A stretch of DNA of 64,000 bases from Massospora cicadina (GCA_022478985.1 JAKSZP010018540.1:101471-165470); one strand, 5' to 3'. Positions 22,299-34,059 are shown, counted from the first letter of the stretch. Program-made: numbers and translations. Notes: a model not told the origin generated them from the letters alone.

Positions 22299-23500
22299 CT
22301 CCTATTGCTTATTTGGTTGGAGGAACTTCGCATGCACTTGGTTAATGATCTGACCATTTGCGGGGTCCTTGATGGTATAAGCGTCAACCTCAGTTTTCTC
22401 TATAACTTCTAATGGACCAATCCAAATACTGTCTAGCTTGTGTTTCCACCCAAACCCATGTTGGTCATGGAAGAAAACTATATCGCCCTCTTTGAACTGC
22501 GCCAACCCGCTATGACATACCTGATTGACAGCCTTATTCTTGATCTTCTTGGCTAAGCTAAAAAAATAAGCTTCAGTTTGCAATTTAATCAAAATGTTAT
22601 AAGGGTAGTCAAATAGCAGTGTGATCCATTCCGCCAGTGTCTTCTATACATGAGTAAAGCCAGAAGAGCTGGGTGTCAGCTGTATAGTAGTTGGAAGGGG
22701 CTCTCCCACGTAGCAGAATGGTAACTAATGTTATAGGCAAACATGGCAGTGGAAAGGAGGGAGCCCCAATCAGAAGATCGATCCATTAATTATATTTAAA
22801 GTATATTCACCAAAGTCTTATTCACCCGTTCAACCATTCCATTAGACTCAGGGTGATATGGAGTCATCAGAACCCCGCGGATACCCATAAAGCTCATTTA
22901 ATTTGTGAAGGTTGTTCAAGGTGAAGTATATTATATTATTATTGAGAATGAACTGAGGGTAGCCATGATGCTGATTAATGCATTCCATTATGAACTTGGC
23001 CACTGTGATTTCCCCAAATCCCATATTGCCTGCACTTCAATCTACTGGGTCAAGTGGTCGATAGCCACCGGAATGTACTTACACCAGTTAGCTCATGTTG
23101 GCAAGGGACTAACAACATCAAGGGAAACGTATGCCAAGCAAAATGTGGTTTCACTACCTTTTATGAAGTCTTATGGCGAAATGGCTTCTCCATTTGGTAA
23201 TGATCGCAACAGGAAAGGGTTTTGAGCACATTGAAGCTCATGCTTTTCAATAGTACTGAGGGTGCAACAACTCTAGTGCCTTGCGCACCCTACCATTTCT
23301 GACAGCCTTGTGGGCTTAATAATTCCTGGCCATGCTGAGGGTTGCGGAAAATTCAATGCTGAATTGCTGATCCACTTGTACGGTTCCCCATTCCATTGGA
23401 AGGTATTCGTGTGCATCTCATTCAACGCTTTGATCACTTGGGGAAGTTCATCATCATAATTTCCGCTGAGCATCTTATCATACATCACATCACTGAGGTC
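22299..23500 (-). pseudogene. A3 integrase
   Basis: The C-terminal region is a clean 96-codon frame (22302-22592): SGLAQFKEGDIVFFHDQHGF, then SIWIGPLEVIEKTEVDAYTI, a GPL/GPY-like DNA-binding module of gypsy integrases. The N-terminal part lies at the low end of the 160-codon frame 23273-23755 (GEPYKWISNSALNFPQPSAW). The catalytic core between about 22640 and 23270 is present only as frame-shifted pieces. There is no chromodomain. Confidence 0.78.
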
Positions 23501-24217
23501 CTCCATCATGGCAACAGTTGGCAATTGAGATAAAGAGTAAGCATTCTGATGCTTTACTCCTAGGTAGTGAAGGATGTCAAAGTCATAAGCCTGCAGCTTA
23601 AGAGCCCATTGAGCCAACCACCCTTCAGGCTCTTTGAGGTTCTGCACCCAGAGTAATGACGCGTGATCTGTTATTACTTTAACCTTTACCCCATGCAAGT
23701 AGACTCCAAATTGCTTATACACATATATCACCGCTAAACATACCCGCTTGGTCATAGTATAATTACGCTCATGGTAGTTCAGACTTCAACCGTAGTACAC
23801 TACAGGATGCTCCTCTCCCTCGTCATCTTTCTGAGAAAGTACCGCCCCAACAGCAGAAAGGGACGCATCCATCTGAGCAATAAGCTCCTTATCAAAGTTT
23901 GGATAGTGTAACACCAGTGCACTATTCAGCGCCATACAAAGTGTATCGAAGGCATATTGATGACGTTCCTTCCATTCAAACACAGCATCCTTTTTTTCAC
24001 AACCCAAATAGTGGCCCCCCCATACAGCTAAAAGTAAGGATGAAGCGCCGGTAGTAACCAACCATTCCAAAAATACTTGTATGTCATGTTTACTATTAGG
24101 TGTAGTCATTTTATGGATGGCCTTTACTTTTGCTGGCTGTGGTTTCATCCACCTAGAGTCTACCACCAACCCCAAATATTCCAGCTGATCTTTGAAGAGA
24201 TTACATTTTCCCCTCAT
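23501..24217 (-). pseudogene. A3 end of reverse transcriptase and RNase H
   Basis: The frame 23786-24217 covers the RT thumb/connection (DQLEYLGLVVDSRWMKPQPA, VKAIHKMTTPNSKHDIQVFL) and the RNase H start (KELIAQMDASLSAVGAVLSQ, DGEEHP-like acidic stretch). The frame 23273-23755 adds CLAVIYVYKQFGVYLHG, the HASL element and LARWALKLQAYDFDIL-type sequence. A frameshift near 23770 separates the two. Catalytic Asp residues are kept where readable. Confidence 0.8.
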
Positions 24218-25320
24218 GTTGGGACCATCTAGTACTAAAAAAAAGAGATTACATTTTTGAGGCTTAATTTTGATGTTTGTTTCAACAAGCTGTCAGAATA
24301 CTGCTTCTAAATGATCAAGGTGCTCCGAAAAGGTTCAAAAGAAAACATTAATATCATTGAGGTATACAAGGATGCATGTTAGCTTCAGGTCACCAAGAAA
24401 AATGTCCATAGATCGCTGAAATGTAGTTGGGGTAATACACAGCCCTTTATGCTTCTTAGTTGGTTGAAAAAGGCCTTTTGATGTGATTACAGCGCATTTT
24501 TACTGTTCCGCCATGGGTAGCTCGATTTACCAGAAGCCTAATATCAAGTCCATCACTGATAAATTGGCTCCCCATAACCAATCCAAAGCTTTGTTAATCC
24601 GTGGCAAGGGGTACGAGTCCTTTTTTAATAATATTGAGCTTCCAGTAGTCTATTACTACGCATTTAGTGCCATCCTTCCTTTTACAATCAGAACAGGTGA
24701 AACCCATGGACTCTTGGACAGTTTGAGCATTCTTTGCTCTAGCAGCTTGTCAATTTCCTCAGTGACATAGTCTTCCGCTGCCCTCAATTGGCAGATTGGC
24801 TGAGACCTTATGGGGGATTTCCTGTGTCCACTTGATGGACGATCACTCAAGCACACCCTATGTCGTGATCATCAACAGTAAAAATCCCATTTTACTTCTG
24901 AAATAATTCTATTGCTTTGTCTTTTTGTTCTTATGATACCCCTATTAAATTACTCCGCAATACCACCGTCATTACACTGGCTGGTGCCTCAACTGATAGA
25001 CCAAAATCATCCAATGACCCAAAATCATGAACCTGAAGGACCTCTTCTATTGGAGTCAAATATAAATACACCACTATTTGGTGTTGGCGGATTTGCATTA
25101 GTTCATTCTGGAGGTTTTCTAACAAACCCTTGATCTCTCCATGGCCTGGAAAGATTATCCCTGGAGCCACATGAGGCTCAAGCCATGTTTGACAATAGAG
25201 CCCAATGACTTTCCCATATAGCCCAACGGGCACTTCCACCTCTAACTCAGTGTTCACTAAAACTTGATGTCCAGAAGGAATAGATATGGGCTTTGCCGTT
25301 CAGAGAGAAATCCATTGATA
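24218..25320 (-). pseudogene. A3 reverse transcriptase, N-terminal part and PR-RT linker
   Basis: Linker frame 24931-25257 (VEVPVGLYGKVIGLYCQTWL), then RT entry SQPICQLRAAEDYVTEEIDK (24780-24830), SPWVSPVLIVKGRMALNA near 24680, and the palm box at 24353-24364 reading VYLNDINVFF: YLDD has become YLND by a G-to-A change on the coding strand. Stops follow. The sequence parallels A4 closely enough to place each block. Confidence 0.78.
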
Positions 25321-27148
25321 TTCATATATCCGCTGGGGAGGGCCAAGTCCTGTTTTTTAGTTGATGATACCGAATTGGCATCACTCTGTCATTATATGCA
25401 AGATTGATATGGCTCATGTGAACCGGATCCTTTGGCACTCCACTAGATGTGAAGTTAGTTGGGATCTGCTGTCCCAAAATGGCAAGGGTCACCTTTATCA
25501 TATTGACGACAGCCCCAGAATGACGCAGAAAAGTGGTTCTAATTACAAGTTGTAAATATTTGTATGGTAGAAGAATGCCAGAGATATGATAATAATGGAC
25601 AAATTTGCAGAGGTAGCGCACTGTAAGCTCCCTCAGAGACGTTACTTTCTGCTCCAACAGTTCCATACACTATTCGATGGTCCACATCAGGCTTTAACGT
25701 CAACTTCACCATTAACTTAGTGGAAACTATGTTGACTGGAGCACCTGTATCTATTAAAGCGCGAACTCATTTTTTTCTGCAAAAATATCACAGTACATAC
25801 ACTCAGAATAAGAATAATATTGACTGTTTAATACGTGGACATTTACAGGATCTTTTTTTTCAAATAAACTTAATATTCCCTCACCAACTTTGGGATTTTC
25901 TTTTCCAATGGCGTCTACAAGAAGGGCGATGTTTACTACTTTCAGAGTTGGAGCATCTGTGGCAGAATCCAATTTGTCCAAGGAAACTCGATCAAGCATT
26001 TGACAGGCATACAGCTTTAATTGTTCTGGGGATCATTTGTCCGCCGCGGCCTTGGCTTGAGCTCATGTCACTACGTTCACTCCTCCAACTGGCTGCTGGT
26101 ATAAAATTCCGTCATCAAATGAGGGACTTCTGTGGGATATACTACTATTGATTCAGGGACGTTTTAGGTTGGAATCATGGAGTTAGAGAGTCCCATCTCT
26201 ACTCCGCTCCATCTTTTACCTGGTAATATTGATCTTGGTGTATATAGTGCACACAGTGGTATGGCAGAATTTTGCTAAGTGACCTGGGCGGCCACATTCA
26301 TAGCAGCCAACCCCAAAAGAGCCACGTCATTAATTTATATAAGAGGGTCCCGGTCAGAAAATTTGGGGTTGTTTGGCGTAACCAGGCCCAGGTCAGCAAG
26401 ATGATTGCTAACATTCGGTTTAACTAGGTCCTGGTTGGTAGCTAGGTTGCTGACAGTTTTTCTAACCAGCCCCTGGACGATTATCAAACTTTTTAGTATA
26501 TTTTGGCTGAGGATGAGGCGCAGAGCTATAGTATGGTCAAGGGTTGCTAGGCAGAACATGAGTCAGATGATAATATTCTCATGGTTAAGAGGGTACAGTA
26601 GAGGCAGTTTTCTCCCATTTCATATTTGGCGGTGGAAAGTTAGGGGATATGCGACACAAAAACTGTACAATTTTGAGTAGGGGAACGTCGTCATCCTGAA
26701 GTGGCAAAATAATATTGTGAAGCTCTCAGTATGGCTTCACCATAGAAGTCATAGTGATGCACATGTCAGCTTCCACTAAGTATCTTGCCTCCAATCATCA
26801 CATGACCTTAAATCATAAATTGATCAGCAAACTCCAGGAGAGTCTCATTTGGGTGAAATCCAATCATTAAGAATACCGCTTTCCACTGTGACATCTTTGA
26901 GGTACCCCCAAACGAGCGAATCATAGATCTTTTACTTTCCTATAGGTAACAGAGCTACTTGGGAGGTAACAGGTGGCTTGATCGGCACTCCCAACATCCA
27001 AGGCAGATATCAACAGTTTGGCCTTCTGTCTATTGGATGCGCCTTCTGATGCAAATTCAAACCATTTGAAGAAGCCATGGATATTCCCATTTAAATTAAA
27101 TGGAGGTAGTTTCTTGATATTAACCTCCTCATCCCATTCACAGCTTTT
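25321..27148 (-). pseudogene. A3 gag (C-terminal part) and protease
   Basis: The zinc knuckle at 26263-26304 is intact on the minus strand: GCYECGRPGHLAKFCH, a CX2CX4HX4C box that binds genomic RNA in the particle. Gag end: LDRVSLDKLDSATDAPTLKV, then VNVHVLNSQYYSYSECMYCD (25754-25999). The protease box is ALIDTGAPVNIVS with DTGAP at 25737-25751, fully conserved. The protease body and linker follow in 25322-25666 (YLCKFVHYYHISGILLPYKY). A4 interrupts gag on the N-terminal side at 27149. Confidence 0.82.
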
Positions 27149-27153
27149 TGAGC

Positions 27154-27603
27154 TGGTGTGAAATTGATATGACTGAACGATAAGCCCGAGGTCATCCGGT
27201 TAAATGAATGGAATCCATTGGAATCGAACTAGTGATGGTAATTGAAGCGCTTCAAAATGAGGGAATACCAGATTGTTGATTGACGAAAGCAATGAGATAC
27301 GGCGAATTGAGTTACTAAGCTGTGTAAGTAAAATCATCTGAAATTGTTATGATATAAGCAGGATGAGACGATCAAGATAATGTAGGTTTTTGATAGTGGA
27401 AGTTAACAGAATAAGAGGAATCCGCGGTATTATAAATACATTTAATAAAAGAGGTTGTGGGAGTGTGTGCTCCATATTTATTTCAAGTTATTCTGTTGTT
27501 TTGAGGGCAGCGATCATCATATTGTTGGTCCCTATTGCTCAGTGGTTTAACCCTGTGCAGAAATCCGCCAGCGTATATATTGAATACCGCCAAAATTACA
27601 ACA
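27154..27603 (+). repeat. A4 5' LTR
   Basis: It starts TGGTGTGAAATTGATATGACTG and ends ACCGCCAAAATTACAACA. TATAAATA lies at 27431-27438 with AATAAA at 27444-27449. Differences from the 3' LTR are mainly transitions, many at CG dinucleotides (for example CCGAGG against CTGAGG, and CCGG against CTGG). Confidence 0.92.
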
Positions 27604-27604
27604 G

Positions 27605-27622
27605 CGGTGCTCACTACAGGGG
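27605..27622 (+). promoter_or_regulatory. A4 primer-binding site
   Basis: CGGTGCTCACTACAGGGG one base after the LTR. The family consensus starts TGG, complementary to a tRNA CCA end; here the first base is C. Confidence 0.72.
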
Positions 27623-27639
27623 GCCCATTGATCAATTAT

Positions 27640-29028
27640 TCTATGATAAAGACTCAGTTGTCAGCCATGTTGCCTCAAGTTGCCTATGTGGAGCTGAAAC
27701 CGGCGCTGGATGCTGTGCTTAAAAAGCAAGATGAGCTGCTCCAGGAGGTCTACTGCAATAAACTGCCCCATTTGATTGCGACGGGAACTATTATTGATAC
27801 TTTAAGCAATTTGATAGTGCAACTGAAGGAGTCTCGGATCAACAAAGAGCAAAACTGTTGATTTCTTCCTTGGATGTCAGAAGTGCTAATCAAGTCGTCT
27901 GTTATCTTCCAAAAAGCTCCCTTATATATCAAGAAGTCAAAGCCATGGTGCTACGGTTGTTTGGCGGAACTGTGAAGATGTGCCGGAAGGCTGAAGTTTT
28001 AACCATTAAGTTTCAGTGGAAACCCTTACCGCGTTTGCTGAGTAATTTATGGTAGAAGCTCACGTGCTAATTGGGGCTACAGTTTTATCTGAAGCAGAAG
28101 TGTGTAATGCTATGACTTCTGCTGTGAAGCCATACCGTGAGTTATATAACTTATGGCCACCCTTTTGGATGAAGATGTATCTTTGCTTAAACTTGTTCAG
28201 TTTTTGCACTGTATCTCAGCTAACTTCCCTCCACCTAATGCTGAGTGGAGTCCTTCTGCTGCAACGGCTGTATCATCATATTTGGGAAACACTGGCAGTC
28301 CAGAGCAGAATTCACCAGGCTATCATCTGCAGTTAAACGTCTGACTCATTTCTGCTTATTGTCCTTGGGCCAACTATCGCCATAGACCTGTATATGCTGA
28401 TCACTTCCAATTTAACTCTCGTCATGGTTTGTATCACATTAATCAGGGACATGAGCCCTATGGGGTTAGCTGTTTTAAATGCAGTTGTAAGGGAATCTGG
28501 CACAATGGTGCCCTAATCAACTGGTCTCTTGTGTACAGCCAGAACAATGCGTCCAGGGAAAAGTTAGAGCGGAGTAGAGAAGGGACTCTCTATTTCCACT
28601 ATACCAAACCAAGACGTCTCACCTGAACCTAAATTAAATTATTCATTGGAAGTTTTCTTGCACAATGAGGCAGTTTTATATCAGCAGCCGGTTGGAAAGG
28701 TGAATACTTTGACACAAGGGCAGTCTGCGGTTATGGCAGAAGAGGGGTCTCAGTTGCAGGTTAAGCCGTATGCTTGCCAGATGTTTGACCAAGTTTCATC
28801 TGAAAAGTTGGACCCCTCCTCTGATGTCCCTTTATTGCAAGCGGTAAGCCTCACTCATCCAGTCAACACGATTATCACACAATACCCCAGTATTGGCGAG
28901 GGGATTGTGGGTTTTCTTGAAAGCAGAGATGCCATAAATGTCATTGTTACAAACAGTCAAGATGCATCTTATTCCGAATGTACTTACTGTGACCTGGTTT
29001 TAGCTAAAACCCTGTCCGTGCTATCATA
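27640..29028 (+). pseudogene. A4 gag
   Basis: The start near 27642 (MIKTQLSAMLPQVAYVELKP) leads into ALDAVLKKQDELLQEVYCNK and a Leu-rich helical stretch. Frames at 27858-28055 and 28049-28336 cover the middle. The zinc-knuckle area near 28455-28510 reads GVSCFKCSCKGIWHNGA: the cysteines are partly kept but the CX2CX4HX4C spacing is lost. The C-terminal 127-codon frame 28646-29029 (MAEEGSQLQVKPYACQMFDQ, then NSQDASYSECTYCDLVLAKT) runs to the protease. Several frame changes occur. Confidence 0.78.
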
Positions 29029-29884
29029 GATACAGGTGCCCCTCTCAATATAGTCTCCACCAAGTTGGTGGCCAATTTATCATTAAAACCGGACATGGAC
29101 CATCAGGTGGTATATGGAATTGCTGGAGTGGATAACACAGTCTCTGAGGAACATACAGCGCGCTTCCATTGCGGTTTGGATCTATTGTAGTGGTAGCCCC
29201 AGCTATAGTGTTACCAAATAGCCATTATGATCTGCTGATTGGAACCGCCTTCTTGTGACACTATGGGGCTGTTATTGATATGACAGACCAGTCTTTTGAA
29301 ATATTGGGTCAGAGAGGTCCCCATTTACTTCACCTCTAGAGGAGTACCAAATGATTTGGTGCATATGGGGAATATCAATCTAGATTATAATGACGGAGTA
29401 ATCCCAGTGCGCTACCATCAGTTAAAGGGCAAAACCTGGGCCCTTCCACAACAGATTTATGAATATCAAGGGCTTCCACTCCGAGCTGCTGGACTTATAT
29501 CAATTCCAAAATGGCATCAAGTAATAGTAAACATGGACTTGGTGATAGAAGTTCCAGATGGACTCTATGGGGAAGTTATTGGCCATGTCAGCAGTTGCGG
29601 TTTGAGCCTCACATAGCCCCAGGTATTATATTACCAGGACAAGGGGAGGTCAAAGTTTTGCTTACAAATTTACAAATGGGACCACTGCAAATCTGTCGCC
29701 ACCAAATAGTGGCATACTTGCACTTTATCCCCATTGAGGAGGTTAGTTTGGTTAATGACTTTGGGTCACTGGAGGAACTTAGTCTGCCTTTCAATCCGCA
29801 GCTCAATATAATGGCAGTAGTATCTCATGACAAATTAATGGAGCTGTCAGAAACACAGAAGGATAGAGCAATCGCTTTATTCTA
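29010..29884 (+). pseudogene. A4 protease and PR-RT linker
   Basis: The aspartic protease box RAIIDTGAPLNIVSTKLVAN has an intact DTGAP at 29029-29043. This enzyme would cut the Gag-Pol polyprotein. After GIAGVDNTVSEEHTARFHCG, a stop and shifts lead to the linker frames 29296-29616 (VHMGNINLDYNDGVIPVRYH) and 29511-29885 (GEVKVLLTNLQMGPLQICRH). This linker is shared by all A-family copies. Confidence 0.82.
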
Positions 29885-30792
29885 AAAATATAAAGAAATT
29901 TTCTGTTGACAACCATGATTTAGGATGCGCGCGGGGTGTGGTTATAGGCTGGACACTGGAGATCATCCACCCATCAGGTCAAGGCCAATCCGCCAATCAA
30001 GGATGGCAGAAGAAGTAGTAACTGAGGAAATTGACAAGCTATTAGCGCAAGGGATGATTGAACCATCAAAGAGTCCATGGGCTTCACCCATTCTGATTGT
30101 TAAAAAGAAGGACAGCACCAACCGTGTAGTAATTGACTATTGAAAGCTCAACAGCATCACTAAAAAGGACTCATATCCCTTACCACGGATTGACAATGCT
30201 TTATATTGGCTAAGGGGAGCTCGGTTCTTCTCAGCTATGGACCTAATCTTGGGTTATTGGCAAATTGAATTGCCACCGGTGGAGCAGAAGTGCATGGAAA
30301 TACATCCAAAGGTCTTTTTCAACCAACCCGGATGCCACAAGGGTTGTGTAATGCTCCAGCTACATTTCAACGAGCCATGAATACTATTCTGAGGGACCTA
30401 AAACTGTCGTGTGTCCTTGTATACCTTGATGACATTTATGTTTTCTCCCAAACCTTCTCCAAACACCTTGACCATTTAAAAGCTGTATTCCGCTGGCTCT
30501 CTGAGGCCAACATTAAGATTAAACCCCAGAAATGCCACTTCTTTAAGGACCAGCTGGAGAACCTGGGGTTTGTGGTTGATGCCACTGGACTGAGACCTCA
30601 ACCAGCCAAAGTGGAAGCTATCCAAAAAATGACTTCACCCACCAGTAAGCGGGATATACAGGTCTTCTTGGGAATGGTCAGATGTTATTGGTGCTTCATC
30701 CCTAACTTCAGCTATATCCGGGGCCCATTCTTTGAGTTATTAAGAAAGGACACTATGTTCAAACAGGCATAACGTCAGCAACGTGCTTTCAA
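29885..30792 (+). pseudogene. A4 reverse transcriptase
   Basis: The RT domains appear in order: RSRPIRQSRMAEEVVTEEID (29950-30010), SPWASPILIVKKKDSTNRVV (fingers), a stop at YWKLN, FSAMDLILGYWQIELP, then the 160-codon frame 30290-30772 with LFQPTRMPQGLCNAPATFQR and an intact catalytic YLDD at 30422-30433, followed by SKHLDHLKAVFRWLSEANIK and the thumb. The frame ends with a TAA after DTMFKQA. It would copy genomic RNA into cDNA in the particle. Confidence 0.88.
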
Positions 30793-31330
30793 TATGCTTC
30801 AAACAGCATTAACCAGTGCTCCGGTGTTATGTTATCTCAATTTTGAAAAAGAGTTCATTGTTCTGACGGATGCATCCCTTTCTGCTGTAGGGGCAGTCCT
30901 ATCCCAAAAGGATGAGAAGGGAGAAGAGCACCCCAAAGCATACTGTAGTCACAGCTTGAACAGCCACGAACGCAATTACACATGACTGAGAGGGAGTGCT
31001 TGGCGGTGATCTACGCTTATAAGCAATTTTGGATGTATTTGCATGGGATGAAATTCAAAGTTGTAATGGATCATGCCTCGCTATGTTGGTTACAAAATTT
31101 GATAGAACCAGAAGGGCGTCTAGCCCGATGGGCTCTTAAATTGCAGGCATACAACTTTAAAATTCTTTACTGACCCAGAGCAAAGCACCAGAATGCTGAT
31201 TGTTTATCGAGATTACCTATGATTGCAGTTACTGAAGATCTGAGTGATATCCTGTTTGATAAGATGCTTAGTGGAAAGTATATTGATGAACCGCTTCCAG
31301 TCATCAAGGTTTTGGATGGAATAAGGGCCA
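30793..31330 (+). pseudogene. A4 RNase H
   Basis: LTSAPVLCYLNFEKEFIVLT then DASLSAVGAVLSQKDEKGEE (first Asp intact) end in a frameshift at about 30980. CLAVIYAYKQFWMYLHGMKF, then VMDHASLCWLQNL and LARWALKLQAYNFKILY, continue in the next frame (30982-31173). A TGA interrupts before HQNADCLSRLP. It would remove RNA from the RNA-DNA hybrid. Confidence 0.85.
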
Positions 31331-32450
31331 ATACATTTAGAAAAATGGGGAATTATATAAGCGGATAGGGGACACTACCATGAATATTCCAAGACCTTCC
31401 GCCCGCCCAACTATTATTGTGAGTGCACACCAAGCAGTTGGACATGGAGGAGTTCGTAAAACCATGGAATTATTTCAGCCTCAGTATTATAGGGAAAGCA
31501 TGATATTCGATATTCTTGATACTATCTCCTACTGTCACCAATGCCAAGTAGAAAAGCTGTTCCTCCAGAAGACTTCCTACAGGTTAGTGAAGCTGCACTT
31601 CGCCTGGCACACTGTTTCAATCGATGTGGTGGGTCCCTTGTCAACAAGGGAAAACTGGTGCAAATACATCCTGGTAGCAATCGACCACTTGACCAGGTGG
31701 GTTGAGGCGTGACCAATACAAAATTTGGGGGTGCTAACGGTGTCCAAGTTTTTTATGGAGTGTATAATTCAGTGACATGGTTGTCCCCAATTTACCTTAC
31801 TGATAATGGGACAAACTTCACTCCACATATTCTACCTAAGCTAAATGAGCTGATGGCCATCCGGGGGTTTAACAACTCTGTAACACCTTGAGTCCAAAGG
31901 AATGGTTGAACGGGCTAATGGGGCCCTGGTGAACATCCTCTGGAAGTTGTTTACTGATAGGCCCTCCAATTGGAGTACCCTCATTTCCACTGCACTGTTT
32001 GCCTAGAACATTAGCTATCATTCTGCCACAGGAAAAAGCCCATTCCAATTGCTTTATGGATGTCACCCCGCGTTACCTGCGCTCTTATATTCTTGTGTGG
32101 AGGATACACTGGCAGAATGGATTTGCAGCGCTATTTGACCACCATAATAAATACACTGATCAAATTGCAAACTAAAGCATACTCATTCAGCTTAGCGAAG
32201 AAAATCAAAAACCAGGCTGTTGATCAGGTACAGCAAAGTGGCCTTGCACAATTTAAAGATGGAGACTTGGTTCTATTCCACAATCATGGGTTTGGCCATA
32301 AACATAAGCTGGCCAGTATCTGGATTGGAACATTCAAAGTCATTGAGAAGACCATTATAGATGCATATACTATCAAGGACCCTACTAGCAGTCAGATCAT
32401 TAACTGATCATGCAAAGTTCCGCAGACTGTACAAACAATAGAATCCTTAT
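31331..32450 (+). pseudogene. A4 integrase
   Basis: The 110-codon frame 31380-31712 holds the zinc finger (SAHQAVGHGGVRKTMELFQP, then ISYCHQCQVEKLF) and the first catalytic Asp in SIDVVGPLSTRENW. The core continues in other frames with LTDNGTNFTPHI (31798-31833) and a GMVERANG-like block (31900-31920). The C-terminal 115-codon frame 32060-32407 has QFKDGDLVLFHNHGFGHKHK and SIWIGTFKVIEKTIIDAYTI. It would insert cDNA into the genome. No chromodomain is present. Confidence 0.85.
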
Positions 32451-32456
32451 CATCCA

Positions 32457-32472
32457 GTCAAGGAGGGGGTAA
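32457..32472 (+). promoter_or_regulatory. A4 polypurine tract
   Basis: GTCAAGGAGGGGGTAA, ending at the 3' LTR. Confidence 0.85.
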
Positions 32473-32920
32473 TGTTGTGAAATTGATATGACTGGATGAT
32501 AAGCCTGAGGTCATCTGGCGAAATTGATGGAATCTGTTGGAATCGAACTGGTGTTGGTAATTGAAGCGCTTCAAATTGAGGTGATAATGGTTTGTTGATT
32601 GACAAAACAAAAAGATATGGCGAGTTTAGTTACTAAGCTGTGAAATTAATATCATCTATAATTGTTATGATATACGCAGGATGAGATGATCAAGGGAAGG
32701 TAGGTCTTTGATAATAAAAATTAGCAGAATAAGAGGAATCCGCGGTATTATAAATACATTTAATAAAAGAGGTTGTGGGAGCGAGTGCTCCATATTTATT
32801 TCAAGTTATTCTGTTTTTTGAGGGCAGCGATCATCATATTGTTGGTCCCTATTGCTCAGTGGGTTAACCCTGTGCAGAAATCTGCCGGCTTATATATTGA
32901 ATACTGCTGAAATTACTACA
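32473..32920 (+). repeat. A4 3' LTR
   Basis: It starts TGTTGTGAAATTGATATGACTGG and ends CTGCTGAAATTACTACA. By eye it is roughly 85-90% identical to the 5' copy, with the differences enriched in transitions. Confidence 0.92.
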
Positions 32921-32925
32921 TGGGC

Positions 32926-33470
32926 CATACTGAGGAATGGGTCTGTATTCAAGAGCAGTTTCTAATGAGAAGCTTGACCAGCGGAAGTCGGGATGACTGC
33001 CGCCTTAAGGTATCGTGGCCTTCTGATGTGGACAACACCACCATTACTTGAGGTAATTGTCGCTCCAACTCATATTCATATCCGGTACTACCATTCTGGG
33101 TATAGTAGCTCTGACCAGCGTCATATTCTTCCTCGTATGGTACCCCCTTGTTGTTCATCTTCCCAGTGAGAAGACCAAGAGGCACTGGTCAATTTCCACT
33201 CTGCACACTGCAGCTGTTTGGTAGTATCATCCAACCATTTAGCAAGTTCCTTGTTTTGTTGTCCCAGAATTTGCTTTTGTTAAACGTGGTATCAAGCTGG
33301 TGCATGACAGCATTCTGTTCTTGAAGTTCATCTTGTTTTTGAGCATTGCATCTAAGGTGAGTTTGAGTTCCTTATACTCAGCTGGTGCGGTGTTTTGTGA
33401 AGAAACCCCAGCAATGCAGGCTGTATAAGACATAGCTGGCGACTGGAGATCTGGAGTACTTGGTAATTGA
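32926..33470 (-). pseudogene. A3 gag, N-terminal part
   Basis: On the minus strand the gag start is the frame 33239-33433: MSYTACIAGVSSQNTAPAEY then KELKLTLDAMLKNKMNFKNR, aligning with the A4 and A2 gag starts. A second frame (32949-33185) is rich in Tyr, Glu and Gln. The join to 27148 is interrupted by A4. The A5 sequence at 63420-63960 is the same gag segment uninterrupted. Confidence 0.75.
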
Positions 33471-33479
33471 TCAATGGGC

Positions 33480-33497
33480 CCCCTGTAGTGAGCACCA
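33480..33497 (-). promoter_or_regulatory. A3 primer-binding site
   Basis: TGGTGCTCACTACAGGGG on the minus strand, one base after the LTR end. It is an exact family consensus, identical to 2370-2387. Confidence 0.8.
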
Positions 33498-33498
33498 C

Positions 33499-34059
33499 TG
33501 TTATATTTTCAGACAGTGTCGTTAGAATCTGCCATATTGTTTGCACAGGCTAAACATACTGAACAACAGACAGACGATGTGGGGATTTTCAGTCCTTTGG
33601 ACACACTTGAAAATATACTAAAAACAGGAGCAATCACCCCGATGACTCTTTATTTATTTTAATAATACAGTGATTTTTGCTGTTCCGCTCTCTCTCTACT
33701 ATTAACAACCTACCCTTCTCAATTCGCCCGTCTCGCTTATATATAGTGGCTTTGGATGATACCACTGTCATAGCTTGAACTATTATATTCCGCCAATTCT
33801 CTCTAATTTCAGCTTATTATTCTTTAGCTCTCTATCGCCCTAATTGGTGGCAAGTTAATTTGTCTTTATTGAATGTCAACATCACCTTATTGCCTTATCA
33901 CCTTATTTTAGAGGCAATCTAATAATAACCCATTATATCCCATAATTGCCTCACCTTGAGGGACTTAAATAATCATAACTGATATCATGTCTGGCGGATT
34001 CTTTCCAATCCGCCCTAGCTGTTCCAAGATTATCATCAAGTCATATCAGAATTGCAATA
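33499..34059 (-). repeat. A3 5' LTR with promoter signals
   Basis: On the minus strand it runs from TATTGCAATTCTGATATGACTTG (TG decayed to TA) to ...AAAATATAACA. TATATATAAG lies at 33736-33745 and AATAAA at 33649-33654, about 85 bases downstream, a typical U3-R arrangement. Confidence 0.88.

Larger units (their letters stand above)
27154..32920 (+). mobile_element. A4: Ty3/gypsy retrotransposon nested in A3 gag
   Basis: Full-length 5.77-kb element: LTR 27154-27603, primer site, gag, PR, RT, RH, IN, purine tract, LTR 32473-32920. The target duplication is TGAGC (27149-27153) and TGGGC (32921-32925). A5 carries the unoccupied counterpart CTTTTTGGGAATACTGAGG at 63406-63424, which confirms both borders. 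It is the best preserved A-family member: intact DTGAP, YLDD, TDAS and the integrase finger. Stops and frameshifts still break every gene. Confidence 0.93.
21717..34059 (-). mobile_element. A3: Ty3/gypsy retrotransposon inside H1, carrying A4
   Basis: Minus-strand element with 5' LTR 33499-34059 and 3' LTR 21717-22270. It is flanked by GTCGG (21712-21716) and GTCAG (34060-34064), a 5-bp duplication with one transition. Its interior is split by A4 (27154-32920); without A4 and its duplication it is about 6.57 kb. Order on the minus strand: LTR, primer site, gag with an intact zinc knuckle, PR with an intact DTGAP, RT, RH, IN, purine tract, LTR. The RT box is mutated and stops occur throughout. 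Confidence 0.9.
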
